Made by a program: the position numbers and the translations under genes. DNA of 64,000 bases from contig OY987228.1 in assembly GCA_963920705.1 (NCBI GenBank), positions 14,305,187 to 14,369,186 of the forward strand. The letters run 5' to 3'. Below the pieces are notes generated by a model. It searched no databases. It saw only the letters and a list, made by a program, of their open reading frames with translations, and was not told the origin of the DNA. This stretch comes from Odiellus spinosus. Its lineage: Eukaryota; Arthropoda; Arachnida; Opiliones; Phalangiidae. Below, one piece after another: positions 49,589-60,449 of the stretch (positions are counted from its first letter, which is position 1; each line of letters opens with the position of its first letter).

Positions 49589-52500
49589 CCAATCATATGA
49601 ACACAACGCCCCCTAAGGGCGTTGTTCGCGCCATCTAAGAAACTCAACCACGATAGCGCTGTTGAAGAATGAAATAATATTATTGGTCCGAAATTCCTAA
49701 ACTGTTGCCTGACTAGTGTGGAAATATTTTTTATTCATAAGTGTGTGTGTGCAGATTCTGGGAACAAATTACAATGCTGTTCCATTTTCAGCTAATACTT
49801 TTTCCTTTAATAAAGAAATATTGAAACTTGGACCTAATACTTAAAACGCATTAAAAATGAACCAAGTAATGTTATGATAAGTTTTATTTGATGTTGATGC
49901 TATCGGATACTTTGTATATTGATGTGAACCATGACCCTCACGCTGTCAAATAGAATTAATTACATACTTGATACACTACCCTTTAAATGTTTCCTGGAAT
50001 GTTTTATTTCAATCATAACCCTTTGAACCTCGCTCTGTAGATTACAGAAAATGTAAAGTGAGGCTGTCACGATTTTTTCGAAGGCCCATGGAGTATATTT
50101 TTAGTTTTATCATACTATTATAAAACCATATTCAAAATTTTACACTCCTGCGTTGAGACGTTTTTAAGAAACTTCGAAATTAAAATTCCAAATATATGTA
50201 AATTATTTTAAATTATTAGTTATTACTGTACCGTAATTTGTTCTATATAGCATATTTATATATTATTGAATCGTTTTTTAACGATCTTTCTGAAAATGCT
50301 ACTCGAATTCTATTTGGAGCTCGCGAAAAATCCGTGACAGCCTCTCTTTAGCTGTGGCCCTAGTAGTGTATGCTCATTTTAACCTTCGATTTTTGAATAT
50401 ACATGTTTATATATGCAATCGATATCATATCTATATATTTGCCAGTTAATTGTTATAGCCTACATAATGACCTATATTAAGAGCAAGAGCGCTAAACGAG
50501 ATTATCGTAACCCCTTTAATTTGAATGATTCCTTTATTATGAGTCTGAATATAATCATAGAATACTAAAGTATATAATTTGTCCACGACAGAAGTGTATA
50601 GCGATTTCAAATTTATACAATTTCAACGACATAAATGCGAAGATTAATCGTACAATTGAAGAATAGAGAGGTTGGGAAATAAAAATTTCTACGTTTAATA
50701 TGCATACTCTTGTTCAAGAAGAGTTTGCACAGACTACTTTTTTTCGTTTTGAAGTTTCATATTGTGTATTACTCCATCTCATAATTCCCCGTAAAGCCAG
50801 GTTTTCTTGAACAGTATTATTAAACTTAAAGCTAAAATAACTGTAGCTGTCTTTAGGTAATGCAAGGAGTACGTTCCTGGTGTAGCACAAGTTTTTGCGT
50901 TAGACTATCAGGAACTTTTCAATAATCCTGTAACTTTACAGTAAATTTTATTTTAATATTCTGTCAGCTAATTTCTCTTACAGTTATATTTTATAACGAT
51001 TTGGCTCCAAATGTTCGAAAGAAAGGTTTTGGCAATCGATTGAAAGTCGATCATTTGTATCTATACCAAAATTTTCACTTACACGTACTTGTACAAGCAG
51101 GTGTACAGTCTTATAAGTGGGAACCCTTGACCTTATACTTAAATTTTAACTATGTTAAAACAAATAACTAGTTTTTAATTTTAAATTTGGCCCATGGTAT
51201 TGTTGAATTTTTCCGAAAAAACCCCAATTAATGAGAAAGATTGCATTGTGTTTATCGTAAAACTCAAACAATATATCCCACAATAGTTGTTATAAAGGCA
51301 TAAAGATTTATTCTTTTTCCAAAACCAGCTTCTAATCATCAACTTTCCTCGCTTCAAAAAAAAAACTTTTCTTAGTATAACTTGTTCTACCAGGTTGCTG
51401 GCGCGATCCGAAGGTCTCATTAACCAAGGAAAGGCATCAGCTCGTAAATAATGCCTCTTACAGATTTGATAACATTTTTTTTTTTCTATTGTAAAAATAT
51501 ACCTATATCTTCTCTTGGATGTTTTGTGCTATGTTAGAAACGGTAAATCTGGCTTCCTTCGTACGCATATATTACTTTCTAGTCTGGTTTACTCGTTTTA
51601 AGATAGTCAGGGGAAGGTTCAGGGGGAGGGCCTTTACATTCTAGACCATCGTCTGGGGGTTTCTTGCGCTTACGAATATCAATTATACCACCTATAACCT
51701 GATTTTGCTTTCGTTTAAGCGGAGTTTTCATACAATATGGTGGAATTTCACATTGCGTTTTTAACTCCTACCAAACCAAAAATAGATATACTTATTTAAA
51801 ACATCGTTCACCATTTGTTGTATGTAGAATTGGGCATGCAGCCAATAACATTTTTTGGGCAGTTTTATTTCCTCGAATTAAGGTATAAAATTTAGACCTG
51901 AAATTTTTAATTACACGAAAAAAGCCAAAATATAGCCTCACTTTAACTGGTGATTGAAAATTTGGGTGAAAACTAAAATATTTTTGAGTGGAATTTTCCA
52001 TATTTTTTTTTTTTTTTTTTTTTCAAACATTTTTACTAAAATAATTCTCATGGTCTATTGATTGGAAATCTAATCTAAGGATAATTAACTGTCAAAGACA
52101 TTTTTGATAACTAAAAACTTTATTTTTCTTGAACTTGAACTCTAGTACTTCAAATTAAGTTTTTCTTTCTATCACCTTAATATTAGTTTTTAAAATTATT
52201 TATATTTGAAATACTAATCGATACAAAATTTAATTAAAACCTTATAAATATTATTATAAACTTAAATTATGATTTTGAACATCTTGTTGAAATGTTGCTT
52301 TGTCGGCACGAAATCACCCAACACGAGATTATTTCAACTATAGCGCGCCTAATTCAAAGTTTTTGATCCGTGCAAAAGCTATGACGTAGAAAGCAACATA
52401 TTCTAGCTAATATAATATAAAGTTTTGGTTGATTATACCAATTGCTTAGGCCTAATTAAGGTAGTGGCCAAGATATACAGAATATCCTTCTTTTAGATCC

Positions 52501-52865
52501 ATCTCAATCTCAGGTTGTTTTTACAGTTATGGAAAAAAAAAGGTTGCGTTTATGAATACGCTCCTTAAATCTTAGTCCCGCAGCCTTCTACGAAATCTTT
52601 CAAAGATATCTCTGCAGTGTAAGAGCTATACGGTTTGAATTGGTTTGGCCCATGGGCGTATATATATCTAGTTCCACTCAGTTTCATTATTATTATTATT
52701 AAAAGAGACCTTGGTTTCCGATCAAACCGTTCGGGAAAAAATTCGTTTTCCCCGAAATTCGTTTTAATTAACATCCGCGCGGAACTTAAACCTTTAAGCT
52801 TCATATATATTCTAGCACTCGAGCTAGAAACTTGGTATTGTCTTTCTAGAACTTTGTTTCTATAC
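49589..52865. other. Intergenic, mostly featureless
   Basis: AT-rich. Contains the foldback copy at 50054-50350 and a poly-T run near 52000. No gene recognised. The last few hundred bases include the promoter and 5' UTR of the cyclase-like gene. Confidence 0.5.
50054..50350. mobile_element. Foldback element with TAAAG-GAGGCTGTCACG ends
   Basis: TAAAGTGAGGCTGTCACG at 50054-50071 pairs with CGTGACAGCCTCTCTTTA ending at 50350, and similarity continues inward for about 40 bases. The centre is AT-rich. A second copy lies at 48236-48474. Confidence 0.7.
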
Positions 52866-55576
52866 ATGATGTTGAGTTTTAGTAGCGCGACGCGGAGTTT
52901 GATTGTCGGTTTATGCTTGTGTTATCTGAGCTCTGGTCAAGATGATCGCGGGCCCAGTGACTCGCAGAATTTAGTGACGATTGTTGATTTATCTCATGAA
53001 ACTCACGAAGATATCGCGTTACATCCCTTGATTAAGAACGGTTTAAGGAGAAACGTATCTTTTATTGATGTCGAAGATGGAGAAAATTCTAGGTAAGATA
53101 TATTTTAAAATAATTTATTGGCAGAACGCAGAGATCTTTTCAAACTTGATTTTTTTTCCAAGAACGCATTTCCTGATGTTTTTATGCGTAAACAACTCTT
53201 TTTAATTTGTATAGAATCGAAAAGCATTTGCATTTCCTCTTCACTATCTCATTAATGATTTACGAAAAAGTTTTATCTTTATTATTTATAATTTTTTTGG
53301 CTTTCTGCTCTTAAGAGGAAAATATTTCAATTTCGATTTTGAGACCCTTAAATTAAATTTTAATTAATTTTGAGCTTTCTTCGCCATTAATTTTTTTTTC
53401 CTCAAAAGTAATTTAATTGTTAAATATACGAAAGTTGTGACGAAAAAATTGTTTTATAAAGTAGAAAATAATTAAATCTTATCAGAATATTCTAGTTAAT
53501 TTTGATCCAAATATTTTAATCGCGCGATGAAACCAATCACAATTAAAAATGAATAGGATGTTATAGCAATGTTTTTTATGAATTTAAACTTTTTAGCATA
53601 AGCCATTCATTACTTCATTCTCCCTTTAATAATTCGTCAAATAATTTCCAGATAAATGGTTTTTGCTTTCAATTGTCTATAAACCGTGCTCTACATACAC
53701 GAGGGTCACGCCCGTGAGAAACCTCCCTTCTGAAAATTTAGTTTTAAATGTCAGAAAGTCAAAGAACTCGTTTACATTGTGCGCAAGGTTAAAATTCGTA
53801 TTACTTTTTGATCGGATTAAATTTTCGAAAAGAATTTGCGTTCGCCAAACTCGTTTTGTTATTAAATTTATAATAATCGTTACATTTTTCTTCTCAGATT
53901 TAAAGCCGAAGACTTGTGTCTTCCGGCTCATTATGGCACGCATTTAGACGCGCCTTGTCATTACCGAGGTACTTGGTGCGTCACTGATATTCCATTGGAG
54001 AGACTGGTCCTTGTACCGGCTTCGGTGATCGATATTCGTTCGAAGATCTTTCGCAATGATACCATTGAGGCCGATTCTCAATTAACTATCGAAGATATCG
54101 AAAGTTGGGAAGCCGCTCACGGTCAACTACCAGGACAAAGCGTTGTCTTGGCCTTGACTGGGTGGGATCGATTTTGGGATAACCCATCAAGGTTGGTATA
54201 GCAGCTATATAGCTAGTCTTAGAAGGAAACTCTTTCACCAGTTCTTATTGATTTTGTTAATGCGTTTCGTCCGCTTGAGTCACTCAGACTCAGGGTTGTT
54301 GCCGGCCAGGAATTGGTGTATTCCGTTCGTTAATTACAGATAATTTGGAAAATTAAGCAAAACACGTGATAAATAAGTTGAAAATCTAATGTACCTGGAA
54401 TAGCGAATTTAAATTAAGTCTACGGGTACTTGAAGTCATTATGTTGAAGCTTAATTAATAAAACTGAGATAGCGCGTGACTTAAGCACTTAAGGGTAAGA
54501 ATTTTTCGTACAAATTCTCAACCTGTCTACTGTTGGACCTTGGAAAAACAGTTTATTTGGAGAGCTAGAATTAATTTAATGATAGTGGAAAAAGTATAAT
54601 GTCGATAAAAAATTTAAATAACTAACAAGCTGTCAACTAAAACCATAAGTAAAAAATAAACCTCTATAAGTAAGCCACACGGGCTATTACTATCGCGACC
54701 TCATAGCGGACTAAGTCCAATAATACATAGCACCGAATTGCAGATCCTCTCTCATAGATGGGATGGATTTGCCGCTTAGGGTCGCCTCGCTTGAGTATAA
54801 GCAAACGACGATAAAATAATTTATCATTGACTACAGCTTTATTTGCATACTTATGATTAATTAATATACTTATGCTATAACTAACGACAAGCGAGTCATT
54901 TTAACGCTAACCATATCGTGAAACTCCTGAAAACATCGTTTTTAACGATTCTAATCACGATATTTTTTTAATCAAAATCCTTGAATTCTTCAATGAAAAA
55001 GTAAAATCGTTTCTTAAATTTTACTTTAATGGAATCAAATTAGCTAGGAATGAAACACGACGCGTTTAAAAAAAAGGGGGCGGCAGACGTGCGTCATGAC
55101 GACAAAATTTTCAAACTGGTTTTTGATTTTCTTTCTAAGTATTAAGGTTAAATCGCAATCTCCTGCAACACCATTTTCCCCTAAAATATTGATTCACCGT
55201 TACAAATTACGTTACGATAAAATCTTTCAGATTTTTGGGCGGCAATACACCAGACAATGTTCATTACCCAGGTATTTCGCCTAAGGCCGCTGAATGGATT
55301 GTTAAAAATCGTCCTTCAGTTTATGGAATGGGAGTGGACACGATATCAGTCGATTACGGAAGATCCAGAAAGTTTCCAGTCCATAATACTTTAACCAGAA
55401 ACAATATGTTCGCTTTGGAAAATTTGGCCAATTTGGAAAGGCTACCACCGACTGGAGCCCTAATCAATATCGGGGTTCTTAAGATTGGACGCGAAGCTAG
55501 CGGCGCTCCAGCCCGTGTCACCGGTACTTATTCCAGCAGAAGAACATCGTCTTCTTCAACTTCACCTTCTCAATAA
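52866..55576 (+). CDS. Secreted cyclase-family hydrolase (kynurenine formamidase/isatin hydrolase-like)
   Basis: Metal-dependent hydrolase fold of the putative cyclase family (Pfam PF04199), whose bacterial members open N-formylkynurenine or isatin. Three exons, 52866-53092, 53898-54191 and 55231-55576, join in phase to 288 residues. Residues 1 to about 23 are a signal peptide (SLIVGLCLCYLSSGQ), so the product is probably secreted or lumenal. DLSHETHED near the start is the usual opening strand. HYGTHLDAPCH gives the family metal motif HxGTHxDxPxH with His87, His91, Asp93 and His97. The C-terminal half has GVDTISVDYG and TGALINIGVL, then a Ser/Thr/Arg-rich tail. Two adjacent ATGs open the frame; the first is used. 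Substrate is unknown: animal relatives are uncharacterised to my knowledge, so kynurenine formamidase is a family hint and not an assignment. Confidence 0.9.
53093..53897 (+). other. First intron of the cyclase-like gene
   Basis: AT-rich 805-bp intron. Overlapping open frames on both strands at 53663-53943 are chance. No feature seen. Confidence 0.6.
54192..55230 (+). other. Second intron of the cyclase-like gene
   Basis: 1.04-kb AT-rich intron, no repeat or exon seen. It separates the metal-binding motif from the C-terminal half. Confidence 0.6.
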
Positions 55577-56800
55577 GTCGACACGATAGATCGATATCAT
55601 CATTTGTAACATAAGATCATACTCGTTATAATGGTTAAAATTGGGTTTCATTTGGGTTTGTTCGATTTGGTTGTCATCGTATTTTTAAACGAACCAAATA
55701 TTTGCGATGAAATACCCATACTGTAATTAAATATGGATAAGCGTATGGTCAAGAGTACTTGGCGTAATGGGAAAGCGGATTGCTACATAATGTTAAAACT
55801 TCCTAGAGAAGAAAGTAGTCAGTTCTAACCACCCTTAAACATAGTAAACTTTAAGCAGTTTGAAGTGTTTGTTTCTAATAGCGTTTTCTAATAGGAGAAA
55901 AAGTGAAATCCCATGGAGAAATAACAATATCCAGGTTCCCACATCGTTTAAAACACGTTTTTTGAATTGCTTTATGTGATTCGCTTTTTCTGACCAATGA
56001 AAAACGCTATAAGTTCAGATATAACGATCGAAATTTCAGATATAACGCATTTTAGTCTTCCATTATTTCGATATATCCGTACTTCATTCTATGTATCTCA
56101 CGTCTTCTGCAATTTTATTACATTCTAAATAAATCGCGCAGAACCGAACTGAACTAACGTTATTTACAGAGTATGATATCGGTCTATTTCATTTTTATAA
56201 TAAGCTTCAATTCGAATGTAGTCCTTCATAATTACGCTAATTAAGCGAAAGTCTGTAAAAAGGTGGGAGAGCTTATTAGGTCTTGGTATATCTATCTACC
56301 GGACTGAAACAGCGGATAGATAATTGTTTTTGGTAAATTTTAAATAAAAACGCTTCAAGTTCTATCGAACAATATATTTTATTAGCGAAGTTATTAAAAT
56401 GTCAATGTCCGGTCGGGACTCTAAATATTTCCCTAGGTTGTAGGGGATTGCGAAGTGAAAGCGTGTCTTTGGTGGGACGGTCAACTTTCAAGTGAGCTTT
56501 TTTAGGGCTCATAGGTTACATGTTATTTTCCCTGGTTAGGATTTCTCCGCCAGGGACATATGGACACACTTTCTTTCTTTAATTGGTTACAGATTTAGAT
56601 TTTACAAATGTTAGAGTTTCGAATGAATAAAGGAAACGAGGAGAGATAAGAAGTCGAGAAGGGGTCCGAAGCCATTACAAGGTAATTGCTTCCACCTCTG
56701 AGATCTATTGGTGATTTTCGGGTACATCACAGAGGGGGAAGCGAAGGATAGGTATTTTTCTTTTGTAAGCGTTGGGTCTTAGTTTGGGTCCCCTCTCCTT
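55577..56800. other. 3' UTR of cyclase-like gene and spacer
   Basis: AT-rich. AATAAA in CTAAATAAATCG near 56127 is a possible poly(A) signal. The unmapped outer edge of the BEL/Pao LTR probably lies in the right part of this interval or just after it. Confidence 0.4.
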
Positions 56801-57086
56801 ATTCTCTCCCTCGCTATTCATAAAGGAAATGGAATAGATAGTTCTCCACATCTTGAACTTATTTACAGGTAGTTTCAAGATGCGGAGATCTTTAGAATTT
56901 TAGGAAGGAAGGTTTTTGGTGCATCTGGTAATTTTCTTTTAGCACATGTTTTTTAAATGGTAGGGGTTGGAGAATATTTTACAGTTTATATACATTGAAT
57001 ACAACAATACATTTTATAATTGGTAATATACATTTGACATTTGGTTTTATATACACACGCTTAATTTCTAATTCAAATTCTTAACA
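56801..57086 (-). repeat. 3' LTR of BEL/Pao element, inner edge only
   Basis: On the minus strand, after the last stop, a purine tract (ACAGGGGGGAG) is followed directly by TGTTAAGAATTTG at 57086, the classic polypurine tract then LTR start. A TATATAAAA box lies at about 57044-57052. The outer edge cannot be set because the second LTR is outside the window, so 56801 is only a nominal limit. Confidence 0.6.
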
Positions 57087-57125
57087 CTCCCCCCTGTAAT
57101 ACGAAGTATTACACAAGGGCAAAAA

Positions 57126-58238
57126 TTAAGCGTGCTCATTTATTTCTAGGTTGCATAAATGTTGCACAGTTCGTCGAATGTAGTTATTGTTATTGTTCCT
57201 CACTACACACGCTCTTATTTTATTATCGCGACCGATTATTACTTCGTGTACCAATCCAAGATTCCACATATGTCGTGGTAATTTATCGTCGTGGATTAGT
57301 ACGACATCTCCGATTTTAAATTCGGTTTCGTTATTCGCGGTTTTCGCGTGGTGGGCAGAACGCAATTCCAAAATATATTCATTTCGCCACCGTTTCCAAA
57401 TTTTAACTAACATTGATTCGCGGTATTGTAATCTTTTGGTCATTTCTTGTCGCGACATTGGTATTTTTTGGTTAAATTTGGAATTTAACGGTGGCAGAGA
57501 ACACATTCTGCGCCCTATAAGAAATTCAGCCGGCGAGAGGGGGTGGGGTTCATTTTGGTCATTGTAATCGTATGTAATTGGCCTACTGTTTATTAGGGCT
57601 TGGTCGTTTGGGTTCTCCTTTATTTCGGAGCTATCAATTCCTAAACTTTCTGAATCGAAAAAGGTTTTTAGCGTTTGGTTTACGCGTTTTTCGCCTAAGC
57701 TAATTAGCATAGAGGTTACGGTTTGGTTTCCCTTTAGTAAGCTTCGGGATTTTTCTGGCCCACTTAAACACCAGCCTAGTTTGGTTTCTAAAGCTACGGT
57801 GCAGGGTCCTAATCTTTCAGTTTTTTGGTTAACAATATTCCAATAAAAATCTGCTCCTATAAGGATATCTATTTCGGGGTCTTCCGTGTTAGTTTCTAGA
57901 GCAGGATCATAGGATAATTTTATATCTTTGGATTTTAGGATTTCTTGAATCTCTTTGTCGGTAGATTTTGAAAAATCGTAGGCTAGGAATTTTTGAACAA
58001 TAGCAATAATTTCAACCTTTTCGGAGGGATTTTCTTTGTTTTCTAGCGTTACTCTAACCCTTTTGGTTTTTTGTTGGTGCGGGTTTTGGTTTCCGAAACT
58101 AAATACGTCTAATTCGTGGTCTCCTACGATTGGTAATTTTAATGTAATGGCTAGTTCCTCTCTTATGAAACTACACTGACTCCCTGAATCCAAAAAACAT
58201 TTAGCGATCAATGAATTTTTTGGTTGGATGGGATTTTT
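57126..58238 (-). CDS. BEL/Pao protease fused to DUF5641, interior pol deleted
   Basis: Single open frame with no stop. The first part is a retropepsin-type aspartic protease (DUF1758) with the catalytic LDSGSQCSF motif and a flap-side IGADFYW motif. About 200 residues later it passes directly into the DUF5641 region that normally follows integrase: PHPLSPAEFLIGR, WKRWRNEYILELR and FKIGDVVLIHDD. In a full element about a thousand residues of reverse transcriptase, RNase H and integrase lie between. The deletion kept the frame. The frame runs into the insertion at 58239, so it has no start codon of its own. Confidence 0.85.
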   Translation of the reverse strand, partial: KNPIQPKNSLIAKCFLDSGSQCSFIREELAITLKLPIVGDHELDVFSFGNQNPHQQKTKRVRVTLENKENPSEKVEIIAIVQKFLAYDFSKSTDKEIQEILKSKDIKLSYDPALETNTEDPEIDILIGADFYWNIVNQKTERLGPCTVALETKLGWCLSGPEKSRSLLKGNQTVTSMLISLGEKRVNQTLKTFFDSESLGIDSSEIKENPNDQALINSRPITYDYNDQNEPHPLSPAEFLIGRRMCSLPPLNSKFNQKIPMSRQEMTKRLQYRESMLVKIWKRWRNEYILELRSAHHAKTANNETEFKIGDVVLIHDDKLPRHMWNLGLVHEVIIGRDNKIRACVVRNNNNNYIRRTVQHLCNLEINEHA

Positions 58239-58272
58239 ACCTCCCCGACTGAACTTTAGTTCAGGGGGAGGT
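58239..58272. repeat. Terminal hairpin
   Basis: ACCTCCCC-gACTGAAC-TTTA-GTTCAG-gGGGAGGT, a near-perfect palindrome at the left edge of the insertion. Confidence 0.8.
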
Positions 58273-58281
58273 GTTACACTG

Positions 58282-58338
58282 GTCGTGTCTGTGTGTCTGT
58301 GTGTCTGTCTGTGTGTCTGTGTGTCTGTCTGTCTGTGT
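58282..58338 (+). repeat. GT/CTGT microsatellite
   Basis: Runs of GTGTCTGT and GTCTGTCT units next to the terminal hairpin. Confidence 0.9.
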
Positions 58339-58794
58339 AAGCGGATATCCTGTGTAAACGGAAGTCACGTGACCTAGCTCGTGGAGCCAAAAGTCTAGAG
58401 ACGTAATCATACCAGCTTATCGTTCAATTCCGGGGAATTACCTCCTTTAAGCGTGGCTGCCACATTGAGTTTCAAGTGTCGTGCAAAGACATACAACAGG
58501 ACGTCTCCCATTGCACATCATCGCATTCCACCATCCACTTTACGGTCGAACCTTGATGCTGAACAGCCGAAGGCGATTATAAGCAATGGGACGTCTCCCA
58601 CTGTCATAATCACCTCCGACCATCCCCGCACCAAGGTACAACCTCCAGTTTCCGATCTCAGCGTTCCATACTAGCGAGGCGTCCCCCACTAGTACAGTTC
58701 ACATCAACCTTCCACTGACTCCAAACATCGCCCCACCAATGGGTAAATTGCGTCGCCAAGCGCCTAGAGATCAAGAATCAGCAAGACATTGAAA

Positions 58795-58814
58795 GGGGGG
58801 GGGGGTTTTCCCCC
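58795..58814 (+). repeat. G-run hairpin
   Basis: Eleven guanines, four thymines and five cytosines, able to fold as a GC hairpin. Confidence 0.8.
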
Positions 58815-59735
58815 TAACTTCATGGCCATCACGCACGGTTACTTCGATTAATATAGCCCTTCGAAAGGTTTATATAGTATCTTTTTGGAACGAATGCAAA
58901 TTAGCCTCATGGGGTGATTGTTTAGGGAAATGAAACGCAATATTAATTTATATTATAATTAAAAATATTAAAATGGTTCATCTTAATCTAATTAATTAGA
59001 AAGTCGAAAAATTAATTTAAAATTCGAGATAGTTTAGAAGTTATTTGAGAATTTATGCAAAAATTTAAAGAAATTTGACCGATTAATGGCAGTTTTAGTT
59101 GGCAGCATGCGCCTAAGCTATTTTCCATATATATCATTTACTCGAAAAAGCAAAGGTATAACGGGCAGTATAGGCTTATCTCTGGTGCAAACTTGGGGTG
59201 GATTGAAGAACTTAAATAAAGGTGCGTTTACACGGGTATGGAAGATTGAAACAACATAATTTAGATAAGAGATAAGACAATAATAACTTCGATTATACTC
59301 GGTGAATTTTTAACCAGTTCAAGGGGAATTGGTGTATAAGATTTGAAGCTGAGGCGGATTTATGCATAATGTTAAACCACTTAAGAAAAATGATAGTCGT
59401 GAAAACTCTCCTCGAACAGAAGTAGAGTAGGTTTCCAGTGTATTTGTGACACGTGTAAAATCGAGTTCGCCAGCACGCGAGTATGTGTAGACCACTAAAT
59501 TTGAAGTCGGAAACCTCTTTACGCATGGAAAATATCAATGTGATTTTTTTTTGATATTCTTGGGAGAATCAGCTTCATGTATGGGGAAATATCGTAATCT
59601 TCTGGCAAACTTGCAAACAGTGGCGTATTTGGTTTTAATTACTGGCACGGATTTTCAAATTAATTTTTTTATAATTTTCGCGCGTTTCGCAAATTTATTT
59701 CGTGCGAAATTGTGTACATGCGCAGAGCGAACCAG

Positions 59736-60230
59736 GTTAACGCGGATACACACAGACCTGTTTTTACGCGTTTCACGCTCGTGAACTCATAGAAGTACCA
59801 TTAGCACGCGCGAGCGAGGTGCAAACCACTCTAGAAAAATTTTGTACACCTGATTCCAGATTCATTTGATTGTCAGTGATTCCGAATCAATTCGCGTGAT
59901 TCCGAATTGATTCGTGATTCGCGTGATTCCGAATCGATTCGCGTGATTCCGAATCGATTCGCGTGATTCCGTATCGATTCTCGTGATTCCGAATCGATTC
60001 GCGTGATTCCGAATCGATTCGCGTGATTCCGTATCGATTCTCCTGATTCCGAATCGATTCGCGTGATTCCGAATCGATTCGCGTGATTCCGTATCGATTC
60101 TCCTGATTCCGAATCGATTCGCGTGATTCCATTTAGTTTGTACACCTGATTCCAAGAGTGGTTTGCCCATTGCCCCTCGCGCGTGACCGTGAAAAGCGTG
60201 AAAATAGGTCTGTGTGAATCCGGCTTTAGT
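59736..60230. mobile_element. Foldback element carrying a minisatellite
   Basis: Inverted arms at 59742-59835 and 60155-60224 share CACACAGACCT, TTCACG and CAAACCACTCT in opposite orientation. TTGTACACCTGATTCCA occurs directly repeated on both sides of the central array. No coding. Confidence 0.75.
59876..60130 (+). repeat. 20-bp minisatellite
   Basis: About 12-13 copies of GTGATTCCGAATCGATTCGC. Every third unit carries GTATCGATTC then TCC or TCG, giving a 60-bp higher-order period at the right. Each unit is itself nearly palindromic (GAATCGATTC). Open frames in the array are by-products. Confidence 0.92.
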
Positions 60231-60449
60231 CATGCCACAATTAACAATTGACGAACTTTCTTAAACCGGATTGACATTGAAATTTCTCGTGTTTTAATAG
60301 TCATGTATGATATGGTTGACCCAAGAGTGAAATGTAGACAGAGTGAGGAAAAGAATCACGTGATTGGATCTCGTGATGACTGCTAGTTTTAGTTTCACAC
60401 TTTTTCATACATGAATTTAATGTTAATCCCAATTAAGTATAATAGAACC

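Noticed and set aside
53663-53947. Frames on both strands in the first cyclase-gene intron
   Set aside because: Overlap the acceptor of the next exon and have no similarity; the spliced model explains the region.
58453-58674. 73-codon plus-strand frame in the insertion
   Set aside because: Ser/Pro-rich with internal near-repeats (GACGTCTCCCA), no family match; treated as non-coding repeat sequence.
59862-60233. Overlapping minus-strand frames with ESRESIRNH repeats
   Set aside because: By-product of the 20-bp minisatellite; three frames are open at once, as expected for a tandem array.
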